From the NCBI GenBank assembly GCA_002011815.1, contig MTOV01000002.1:275238-337137 (forward strand): a DNA stretch of 61,900 bases, given 5' to 3'. Numbering within the stretch: the first letter of the stretch is position 1; each line of letters opens with the position of its first letter. Positions 55,446-61,900 of the stretch are shown here, in pieces. Under the pieces are notes generated by a model. That model had not been told where the DNA came from. It saw nothing but the letters and a program-made list of their open reading frames with translations, and searched no databases. This DNA comes from Nitrospirae bacterium JdFR-86. Its GTDB lineage: Bacteria > Nitrospirota > Thermodesulfovibrionia > Thermodesulfovibrionales > JdFR-86. A program made the translations under genes and the position numbers.

Positions 55446-56603
55446 ATGGATTACTTCTTGACAGAAGAACAGGTTATGATAAGAGACCTCGCAAGACAGA
55501 TTGCCGAGGAGAAAATCGTTCCTCAGAGGGAAGAGCTCGACGAAAAGGAAGAATTTCCATGGGACATAATGAAAGTGCTTGCGCAGTCCGACATGTTCGG
55601 GCTGTTCATACCGGAAGAGTACGGAGGGCTCGGCAAAGGCTGTCTTGAGCTTGCCATTGCAGTGGAAGAGCTTTCAAGAGCATGCCTTGGTGTTTCCACC
55701 ACATATGCGGCAAACGCCCTCGGCACATATCCCTTACTGCTTTACGGCTCAGAAGAGCAGAAAAAGAAATACCTGCCTGATATAGCCGCAGGCAAAAAAC
55801 TCGTTGCATTCGGTCTTACAGAAGCCAATGCCGGAAGCGACGCAGCAGGGATACAGACCACTGCCAAACTCGAAGGCAATGAATACGTCCTTAACGGGAC
55901 AAAACAATGGATAACCAACGGCGGAGAGGCAGAGATATACACCATAATCGCAATGACTGACAAGTCAAAAGGCGCAAGGGGTGCATCCGCATTTATCGTG
56001 GAGAAGGGCACTCCAGGGTTTTCCTTCGGAAAGAAAGAAAAGAAGATGGGCATAAGGGCATCCACAACAAGGGAGCTTATATTTGAAAACTGCAGAATCC
56101 CGAAGGAAAACATCATAGGCAGGGAAGGCATGGGCTTTATCGTTGCGATGAAGACACTGGATAACTCAAGGGTAGGCGTTGGTGCTCAGGGTGTTGGTGT
56201 GGCACAGGGTGCGTTTGACGAAGCCGTGAAGTTCGCCCGCCAGAGGGTTCAGTTCGGACACCCGATAATAAGCTTTCAGGCAATACAGCATATGCTTGCG
56301 GACATGGCTACACAGATAGAGGCTGCAAGGGCACTGGTCTATTCCGTTGCAAGATACATTGACAGCGGGGCAAAAGACATCTCAAAAGCCTCTGCCATGG
56401 CAAAGCTCTTTGCCACTGACATGGCAATGAAGGTTACCGTAGACGCAGTCCAGGTAATGGGAGGCTCAGGATACATGAGAGAGTATCCTGTAGAGAAGAT
56501 GATGAGAGATGCAAAAATCCTCCAGATATACGAGGGCACAAACCAGATACAGAGAAACGTCATCGGACAGGCACTCATAAAAGAGGCTGCAAAGAAAAAA
56601 TAA
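55446..56603 (+). CDS. Acyl-CoA dehydrogenase (candidate bifurcating reductase)
   Basis: A 385-residue flavoprotein with the standard ACAD layout: 'FGLTEANAGSDAAGIQTTAKLEGNEYVLNGTKQWITNGG', 'FENCRIPKENIIG', 'ARQRVQFGHPIISFQAIQHMLADMATQIEA', and catalytic glutamate in 'IYEGTNQIQRNVIGQAL'. It overlaps etfB by one base and is followed by ferredoxin-fused etfA, the carC-D-E order of the caffeyl-CoA reductase of acetogens. It may oxidise short-chain acyl-CoA, or reduce an enoyl-CoA in a bifurcating complex. Confidence 0.94.
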   Translation: MDYFLTEEQVMIRDLARQIAEEKIVPQREELDEKEEFPWDIMKVLAQSDMFGLFIPEEYGGLGKGCLELAIAVEELSRACLGVSTTYAANALGTYPLLLYGSEEQKKKYLPDIAAGKKLVAFGLTEANAGSDAAGIQTTAKLEGNEYVLNGTKQWITNGGEAEIYTIIAMTDKSKGARGASAFIVEKGTPGFSFGKKEKKMGIRASTTRELIFENCRIPKENIIGREGMGFIVAMKTLDNSRVGVGAQGVGVAQGAFDEAVKFARQRVQFGHPIISFQAIQHMLADMATQIEAARALVYSVARYIDSGAKDISKASAMAKLFATDMAMKVTVDAVQVMGGSGYMREYPVEKMMRDAKILQIYEGTNQIQRNVIGQALIKEAAKKK

Positions 56604-57385
56604 TGAACATTGTAGTTTGCATAAAGCAGGTTCCTGACGCTGCAGAGGTAAAAATAAACCCTGAGACAGGCACTCTCATAAGGGAAGGAGTTCCGAGCAT
56701 CATAAACCCTTATGACATGCATGCCATAGAGGCTGCTGTCCAGATAAAAGAAAAAACCAGCGGAAAAGTCACTGCCATAACAATGGGTCCTCCGCAGGCA
56801 GAGACAGCACTAAGGGATGCAATCTCTCTCGGCGTTGACGAAGCCATACTGCTTACAGACAAGGCATTCGCAGGCTCAGACACACTGGCAACCTCCTACA
56901 CGCTGTCAAAGACCATTGAGAAACTCTCACCTGACATAATCATCTGCGGAAAACAGGCAATAGACGGAGACACCGCACAGGTAGGACCTGAAGTGGCAGA
57001 ATTCCTTAACATACCTCATGTGGCTTATGTAAGAAAAATAGAAGACATCGGAGAAAAATCCATAAGGGTTCAGAGGCTCATGGAGGAAGGCTATGATGTG
57101 GTAGAGTCAACCCTTCCTGTTCTGCTTACTGTAGTAAAAGAGCTGAATGAGCCAAGGCTTCCTTCGCTTAAGGGAAAGATGGCAGCAAAAAAAGCAGAGA
57201 TTAAAAAATGGACTGCAGCGGACATCGGTGCGGATGAAAAAGACGTCGGGCTTAAAGGCTCGCCTACACAGGTGAAAAACATATTTGCACCAGAGCCGAA
57301 AAAAGACAGACAGATGCTTGAAGGAACGCCTGAAGAGCAGACAGATGCACTTATAAAGAAATTAATGGAGTTGAAATGCCTATAG
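56603..57385 (+). CDS. etfB: Electron transfer flavoprotein, beta subunit
   Basis: A 260-residue EtfB: 'IVVCIKQVPDAAEVKINPETGTL' start, 'INPYDMHAIEAAVQIKE', 'GPPQAETALRDAISLGVDEAILLTDKAFAGSDTLATSYTLS', and 'GKQAIDGDTAQVGPEVAEFLNIPHVAYV'. The 'NPYD' and 'DTLATS' segments are found in both classical and bifurcating Etf. Its 3' end overlaps etfA by 10 bp. Confidence 0.96.
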   Translation: MNIVVCIKQVPDAAEVKINPETGTLIREGVPSIINPYDMHAIEAAVQIKEKTSGKVTAITMGPPQAETALRDAISLGVDEAILLTDKAFAGSDTLATSYTLSKTIEKLSPDIIICGKQAIDGDTAQVGPEVAEFLNIPHVAYVRKIEDIGEKSIRVQRLMEEGYDVVESTLPVLLTVVKELNEPRLPSLKGKMAAKKAEIKKWTAADIGADEKDVGLKGSPTQVKNIFAPEPKKDRQMLEGTPEEQTDALIKKLMELKCL

Positions 57386-58566
57386 TAGTTGACAAGGAAA
57401 AATGCACTGGCTGTGAAAGCTGTCTTGAAGTCTGCCCTTATGACGCCATAGATATCAAGGACGACAAGGCTGTCATCAATGAATACTGCCAGATGTGCAT
57501 GGCATGCCTGCCTGTATGCCCTGAAGGCGCAATAAAAGAGATACAAGAGGCAGCAGAAGAACCAACGAATCTGGAGGACTACGAAGGCGTATGGGTGTTT
57601 GCAGAGCAAAGAGACGGCACAGTGGCATCAGTCGCCTATGAGCTCTTGGGCGCAGGCAGAAGACTTGCAGATGAACTAAAGACCGAACTTTCAGCAGTCC
57701 TTTTCGGGGCATCTGAACAAGAGGCAAACGAACTCATACGATGGGGAGCAGACAAGGTCTACCTTTGTGAAGACCCCACGCTCAAACACTTTAATGACGA
57801 ACCTTACGCAGGACTGCTCTCTTCACTTATAAACACATACAAGCCTGAGATTGTGCTTGCAGGTGCAACGCCCATAGGGCGCTCTTTCATACCAAGGGTA
57901 GCTGCAAAACTGAGAACCGGTCTTACTGCAGACTGCACATCCCTTAACATAGACAGTGAGACAAGGAATCTCCTTCAGGTGCGTCCTGCCTTCGGCGGAA
58001 ACATAATGGCAACCATTCTCTGCCCGAACAGACGCCCGCAGATAGCTACTGTAAGACCACGGGTAATGAAAAGGAACGAATACGACAGCAACAGGACAGG
58101 CGAGATTATCAATGTAAAAGCCGAAGACCTTGCATCAAGGACAAAGATAATAGAGACTGTAAAAGAGGTCTCGGAAGTCTCTGTGAATCTTCAGGAAGCT
58201 GATGTGATAGTCTCAGGCGGAAGAGGGCTTGGAGGTCCAAAAGGCTTTGAGATGCTCAAAGAGCTGGCAGGACTTCTTGAAGGCGCAGTAGGAGCCTCAA
58301 GGGCTGCAGTGGACGAAGGCTGGATACCTTACAGCCATCAGGTCGGACAAACAGGAAAAACCGTATGCCCTAAAATCTACATTGCATGCGGAATATCAGG
58401 CGCTGTTCAGCACCTCGTAGGAATGCAGTCATCTGATATCATAGTCGCAATAAACAAGAACCCTGAGGCACCGATATTCAATGTAGCAACCTATGGAATC
58501 GTAGGTGATGTTTACGAAGTCGTCCCCATGCTCATAAAGAAAATCAAGGAGTTAAAGGGCAAATGA
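57376..58566 (+). CDS. etfA: Electron transfer flavoprotein, alpha subunit, with N-terminal ferredoxin domain
   Basis: A 396-residue EtfA. Residues 1-~60 are a two-cluster ferredoxin ('CTGCESCLEVCPYDA', 'CQMCMACLPVCPEGA'). The rest is standard EtfA: 'FGASEQEANELIRWGADKVYLCEDP', 'LAGATPIGRSFIPRVAAKLRTGLTADC', and the FAD region 'GGRGLGGPKGFEMLKELAGLL...SRAAVDEGWIPYSHQVGQTGKTV...CGISGAVQHLVGMQSSDIIVAINKNPEAPIF'. Ferredoxin-fused EtfA is known from caffeyl-CoA reductase and some lactate dehydrogenase bifurcating complexes. Confidence 0.96.
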   Translation: MPIVVDKEKCTGCESCLEVCPYDAIDIKDDKAVINEYCQMCMACLPVCPEGAIKEIQEAAEEPTNLEDYEGVWVFAEQRDGTVASVAYELLGAGRRLADELKTELSAVLFGASEQEANELIRWGADKVYLCEDPTLKHFNDEPYAGLLSSLINTYKPEIVLAGATPIGRSFIPRVAAKLRTGLTADCTSLNIDSETRNLLQVRPAFGGNIMATILCPNRRPQIATVRPRVMKRNEYDSNRTGEIINVKAEDLASRTKIIETVKEVSEVSVNLQEADVIVSGGRGLGGPKGFEMLKELAGLLEGAVGASRAAVDEGWIPYSHQVGQTGKTVCPKIYIACGISGAVQHLVGMQSSDIIVAINKNPEAPIFNVATYGIVGDVYEVVPMLIKKIKELKGK

Positions 58567-59498
58567 AGATCGCATTTGTGTTTCCGGGTCAGGGTTCACA
58601 GCATGTAGGGATGGGAAAAGACCTCTACGACGGGTTTGATGAAGTAAAAACCCTCTACAAAGAGGCAAACGAGACTCTGAATTACGATGTTGCAGAGCTG
58701 AGCTTTAACGGGCCTGAAGAAGAACTTAACCTTACCGAGAAAACCCAGCCGTGTCTTCTTACTGCAAGCATTGCTGCCTTCAGAGTCCTTACAGCAAAAG
58801 GGGTTCAGCCTTCGGCAGTTGCAGGGCACAGTCTTGGTGAGTATTCCGCTTTAGTGGCAGCTGAAGTGCTTTCGTTTAAAGATGCGCTGAAAGTTACTGA
58901 AATGAGGGGAAGACTGATGCAGGAAGCAGTGCCTGAAGGCAAAGGGCTTATGGCTGCTATCTTAGGACTCGAAAGAGGCAAAGTAGATGAGATATGCAAT
59001 TCTGTCAAATCAGGATACGTTACTGCAGCAAATTATAACTGTCCAGGGCAGATAGTAATATCAGGGGAAAAACCAGCTGTAGAGGAAGCCATGAAGCTTT
59101 CAAAAGAGGCAGGAGCTAAAAGAACCGTTGCGCTTTCCGTAAGTGTTCCTTCCCACTGCCGCCTTATGGATGAGGCATCAAAAAAGCTCTCTGAATTCCT
59201 GTTTTTAAGCGATATCAGGATGAACGAACCGAAGACTCCTGTGGTAAGCAACGCAGACGGAATCTTTCTCAGCACTGTTGATGGTATAAAAGCCGCTCTG
59301 GTAAAACAGCTAAACAACCCTGTGCTGTGGGAAGACTCAATAATCGCCATGACAAAAGCAGGCATAGATACATTTATCGAGGTCGGTCCTGGAAAAGTCC
59401 TCTCAGGGCTTATCAAAAGAATTGCGCCTGATGTAAAAATATTCACTGTGAACAACAGGGAGAGTCTTGAGAAAACGCTCTCAGAACTCAACAGTTAA
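58563..59498 (+). CDS. fabD: Malonyl-CoA:ACP transacylase
   Basis: Loads malonyl groups onto acyl carrier protein for fatty acid synthesis. The 311-residue protein has 'FPGQGSQHVGMGKDLYDGF', catalytic serine in 'VAGHSLGEYSALVAA' (~S90), and 'VSVPSHCRLMDEASKKL'. ATGA overlap with etfA. No other fab gene is present here, which is unusual since fabD commonly sits with fabH/fabG/acpP. Confidence 0.96.
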   Translation: MKIAFVFPGQGSQHVGMGKDLYDGFDEVKTLYKEANETLNYDVAELSFNGPEEELNLTEKTQPCLLTASIAAFRVLTAKGVQPSAVAGHSLGEYSALVAAEVLSFKDALKVTEMRGRLMQEAVPEGKGLMAAILGLERGKVDEICNSVKSGYVTAANYNCPGQIVISGEKPAVEEAMKLSKEAGAKRTVALSVSVPSHCRLMDEASKKLSEFLFLSDIRMNEPKTPVVSNADGIFLSTVDGIKAALVKQLNNPVLWEDSIIAMTKAGIDTFIEVGPGKVLSGLIKRIAPDVKIFTVNNRESLEKTLSELNS

Positions 59499-59654
59499 CC
59501 CTTTCTTAAAAGTGGCTGTGCCACCGAGCAAAAAGTAGCGAGGTATATTTACCTGCCTGTTTTTCCTATCAGCAATTTTGGGATACCCCAAATCCTTGAC
59601 AATGCTACCTGCTGTTTGTTAGCCTTTCGACATTGTATGTAAAAAAGTAGCTGT

Positions 59655-60698
59655 ATGATTTTTAGAGTAATAGATAAAGAAGAACTGAGAAAACTCTTTT
59701 ACATCCTTGTTGCCGACAATACGGTCATAGGCCCGGTGCAAAAAGGCACGGACAGAGACGGCAACCCTATTTATGTATTTGAAGAAGTATTCTATTTCAA
59801 AGACCTGAAGCTGCATTACACCACCACCAAACTCCCTGCAAAACGGTATTTTCTGCCTTTTAAGGAAGACCTTTCCACCTTCCGGATAAACGGAAACGAC
59901 TGGGAAAAATCAGTGGATTACAACATTGACCGTCCGTATATTTTCTTCGGTCTTCACGCATGCGATATAAATGCACTGAACAAACTCGACAAAGTCCTTA
60001 TCGAAAGCGTCTATCCGATGCCCTATTATGCAGCCAAGAGGAAAAACATGTTCATAATAGGGTTCGACTGCATTCCCCAGCCGTATTGTTTCTGCCGTTC
60101 CATGGGGGCGGACACTGTGCTTCACGGCTTTGATATGTATATCACTGATATAGGCAACCGCTACTTCATCGAGATACTTTCAGACACAGCATATAATTTC
60201 ATCAAAACTATCAACGCCAAAGAGCCTAAAGAATCCGACCATGTCAGATACATGAAAACAGTTGCCGAGAAGAACAAGAAGTTTACAGCCCATGTGGACA
60301 CTACAGACCTCACGAAGATTTTGGATATGGAATTTCAGTCTGAAGTCTGGGAATACTGGGGAGAAAAATGCCTGGCGTGCGGCACATGCTCCATGGTCTG
60401 CCCTACGTGCTATTGCTACGGAGTGGAAGAAAACGTTGAGATTGATTTACGCAGCGCAAGAAAAACCAAGCATCTTTATTCATGCAATCTTATAGACTTT
60501 GCAGAGGTGGCAGGCGGACACAATTTCCGCTTTGAACGCTATGTTCGTCTGAAATACCGGTATTATCACAAGCACCGTGGCTTTGTCGAGGCATACGAGG
60601 AGTCGCTCTGCGTTGGCTGTGGACGCTGCGGTGAAGCCTGCCTTGCAGGAATCACCGTTCCAGAAGTCATAGCAAGCGTGCGCGGGGAGGAAAAATAA
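59655..60698 (+). CDS. 4Fe-4S dicluster subunit of group 3b-type [NiFe] hydrogenase
   Basis: A 347-residue protein of the HydB / AsrA-like family. N-terminal domain ('[18 protein letters not shown]'), then two ferredoxin-type clusters '[16 protein letters not shown]' and '[14 protein letters not shown]'. In sulfhydrogenases this subunit moves electrons between the FAD subunit and the small NiFe subunit. First in the hydrogenase operon; a TTGACA box at 59596-59601 lacks a good -10. Confidence 0.93.
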   Translation: MIFRVIDKEELRKLFYILVADNTVIGPVQKGTDRDGNPIYVFEEVFYFKDLKLHYTTTKLPAKRYFLPFKEDLSTFRINGNDWEKSVDYNIDRPYIFFGLHACDINALNKLDKVLIESVYPMPYYAAKRKNMFIIGFDCIPQPYCFCRSMGADTVLHGFDMYITDIGNRYFIEILSDTAYNFIKTINAKEPKESDHVRYMKTVAEKNKKFTAHVDTTDLTKILDMEFQSEVWEYWGEKCLACGTCSMVCPTCYCYGVEENVEIDLRSARKTKHLYSCNLIDFAEVAGGHNFRFERYVRLKYRYYHKHRGFVEAYEESLCVGCGRCGEACLAGITVPEVIASVRGEEK

Positions 60699-60699
60699 A

Positions 60700-61602
60700 A
60701 TGGATACACAGCTAAAATTCAAGGATATAGTTCGCGCAGAGGAGCACAGAAGACAGGATGACCTCGGCAGATTCGAATACTCATACAAGGCTGAGATTAC
60801 CAGCGTTCATCCGCTTACTGAGATGGAAAACCTGTATCAGATTCAGATTATAGACCCTGAGGAGCGGAGAAACTTCAAGTTCAGGCCGGGTCAGTTTCTG
60901 ATGCTTGAGCTTCCCGGAATCGGTGAAGCACCGTTTTCGATCTCTTCCTCTCCTGTCATGCACGGCACTGTAGAACTATGCATACGTAAAGTCGGAAACC
61001 TCACAAACTTTCTTGCCAAGGTCGGACGAGGCACGCGCGTGGGAATACGGGGTCCGTTCGGTACAAGCTTCCCGATGGAGGAAATGCACGGGCAGAACAT
61101 ACTCTTAATTGCAGGCGGGCTTGGTCTTGCCCCGCTCAGAGCGCCTATTGCATACGTGCAGGAAAACCGCAGCCGCTTCAACAACGTGGACATCATCTAC
61201 GGGACAAAAGACCCTTCACAGCTTCTATTTACTTATCAGTACGACATGTGGCGCAAAGACGACATCAACCTGCATATCATCGTTGAGAAAGCCAATAAAT
61301 CATGGAAAGGTCCTGTAGGCATGATAACAAAGATACTTGAGAAAATGTTTTCCAAAAGGAATGATCCGTTTTACAAGAACACCTATGCAATTGTGTGTGG
61401 TCCGCCTGTTATGTTCAAATTCGTCTGCAACACACTGACTGAAATCGGTATTCCAATGCAGAAGATGTTCGTCTCTCTGGAGCGCCGTATGCACTGCGGA
61501 ATGGGCAAGTGCTGCCGCTGCAACGTAGGGTCAACATACACCTGTTTGAAAGGTCCGGTATTTGATTACTGGACAGTGATGAACCTGAAGGAGGCAATTT
61601 AG
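60700..61602 (+). CDS. FAD/NAD(P)-binding subunit of group 3b-type [NiFe] hydrogenase
   Basis: A 300-residue HydG/AsrB-like diaphorase: FAD-binding '[24 protein letters not shown]', NAD-binding '[20 protein letters not shown]', and a [2Fe-2S]-type cysteine cluster '[16 protein letters not shown]' near the end. Similar to sulfite-reductase/ dihydroorotate dehydrogenase electron-transfer subunits. It carries electrons between NAD(P)H and the hydrogenase core. Starts 1 bp after the dicluster gene. Confidence 0.94.
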   Translation: MDTQLKFKDIVRAEEHRRQDDLGRFEYSYKAEITSVHPLTEMENLYQIQIIDPEERRNFKFRPGQFLMLELPGIGEAPFSISSSPVMHGTVELCIRKVGNLTNFLAKVGRGTRVGIRGPFGTSFPMEEMHGQNILLIAGGLGLAPLRAPIAYVQENRSRFNNVDIIYGTKDPSQLLFTYQYDMWRKDDINLHIIVEKANKSWKGPVGMITKILEKMFSKRNDPFYKNTYAIVCGPPVMFKFVCNTLTEIGIPMQKMFVSLERRMHCGMGKCCRCNVGSTYTCLKGPVFDYWTVMNLKEAI

Positions 61603-61900
61603 ATGGCTCGCAGTTACCTCGGGGTTGAACTCTACCGGCCGAAAGTGGCGTTCTTTGACTTTTCCTCTTGCGAGGGCTGCCAGCTTCAGATTATAAACAA
61701 CGAAAGCACCCTGCTGGATTTCCTGTCTCTCGTAGAGGTGGTAAACTTCCGCGAGGCTATGACCGAACGGTCAGATGATTATGAGATTGCCTTTGTGGAA
61801 GGCAGTATCACACGTAAAGATGAAGTCAAACGCCTTAAAAAAATCCGTAAAAATGCAAAAATGCTTGTTGCTCTCGGCTCGTGCGCCTGCTTCGGAGGGG
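61603..61900 (+). CDS. [NiFe] hydrogenase small subunit, N-terminal part (cut by window end)
   Basis: ATG 61603 overlaps no neighbour and follows the previous stop directly. The visible 99 residues ([20 protein letters not shown]...) have the proximal-cluster motif '[15 protein letters not shown]', '[21 protein letters not shown]', and '[12 protein letters not shown]', as in soluble group 3 [NiFe] hydrogenase small subunits. No signal peptide, so cytoplasmic. The large subunit should follow outside the window. Confidence 0.93.
   Translation, partial: MARSYLGVELYRPKVAFFDFSSCEGCQLQIINNESTLLDFLSLVEVVNFREAMTERSDDYEIAFVEGSITRKDEVKRLKKIRKNAKMLVALGSCACFGG

Noticed and set aside
59499-59654. Terminator (GTGGC-TGT-GCCAC) and a TTGACA promoter before the hydrogenase genes
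   Set aside because: The stem is only 5 bp with no T-run, and no acceptable -10 is 16-18 bp from TTGACA.
1-61900. CRISPR array, insertion sequence, prophage or plasmid markers
   Set aside because: No regularly spaced direct repeats, transposase, integrase or phage structural gene was seen; gene density and strand layout look like core chromosome.

Overview
The window looks like an ordinary, gene-dense chromosomal stretch of an anaerobic, Gram-negative-type bacterium. The best guess is Nitrospirota (Thermodesulfovibrio-like) or a related deep-branching group. This is inferred from gene content: pyruvate:ferredoxin oxidoreductase, a group 3b-type [NiFe] hydrogenase, a ferredoxin-fused EtfA, citramalate synthase, MglA/MglB, an Mrp/Mbh-type antiporter, LptE and several outer-membrane-type lipoproteins. 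No rRNA marker is present to fix the taxonomy. No insertion sequence, phage or CRISPR array was seen.

Layout. 1-3.8 kb: end of a GAF-domain gene, two tRNAs (Gln, Glu) with a good promoter, and the coupled operon rpiB-glyA-nrdR-fxsA. 3.8-10.2 kb: a c-type-haem sensor kinase and its NtrC-like regulator, followed by tandem palindromes, a near-consensus sigma-54 promoter, and a unit encoding an exported rhodanese, two small proteins and a YeiH-like (UPF0324) transporter, closed by a strong hairpin terminator. This is the best candidate for an undescribed system. 10.5-18.3 kb: an Mrp/Mbh-like cation/proton antiporter operon with three MrpD-like subunits, interrupted by a 163-bp segment bounded by a perfect 15-bp inverted repeat. 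18.4-25.3 kb: a HEAT-repeat protein and an HD-GYP protein sharing an N-terminal module, then cimA and uvrB. 25.3-32.3 kb (minus strand): porGDAB-mglB-mglA-moaA, preceded by ubiD. 32.4-34.2 kb: a DppB/DppC permease pair whose first gene appears to lack any canonical start codon. 34.2-38.3 kb: a DksA-like protein with a histone-like tail, an HMGL-type aldolase, a KDPG aldolase and a sodium:solute symporter. 38.4-46.6 kb: a response regulator, a flippase-like protein, cysteine synthase, Wzz, a NusG paralogue, mnmA, MOSC, mogA, ccdA, a PAS protein and a zinc/iron-chelating-type cysteine-cluster protein. 46.7-53.9 kb: leuS-lptE-holA, rpsT, and an LpoB/COG3014/LPP20-like lipoprotein operon. 54-59.5 kb: mdh-ndk-acyl-CoA dehydrogenase-etfB-etfA-fabD. 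59.6-61.9 kb: start of a hydrogenase operon, cut by the window edge.

How the genes work together. Several units feed low-potential electron metabolism: PorGDAB reduces ferredoxin, the Car-like dehydrogenase/Etf set could bifurcate electrons, the hydrogenase exchanges NAD(P)H with hydrogen, and the Mrp-like antiporter links ion gradients. Operons are tight, with many ATGA/TAATG overlaps, and TTG or GTG starts are frequent (mnhE, leuS, rpsT, the flippase gene, one MrpD and the sensor kinase).
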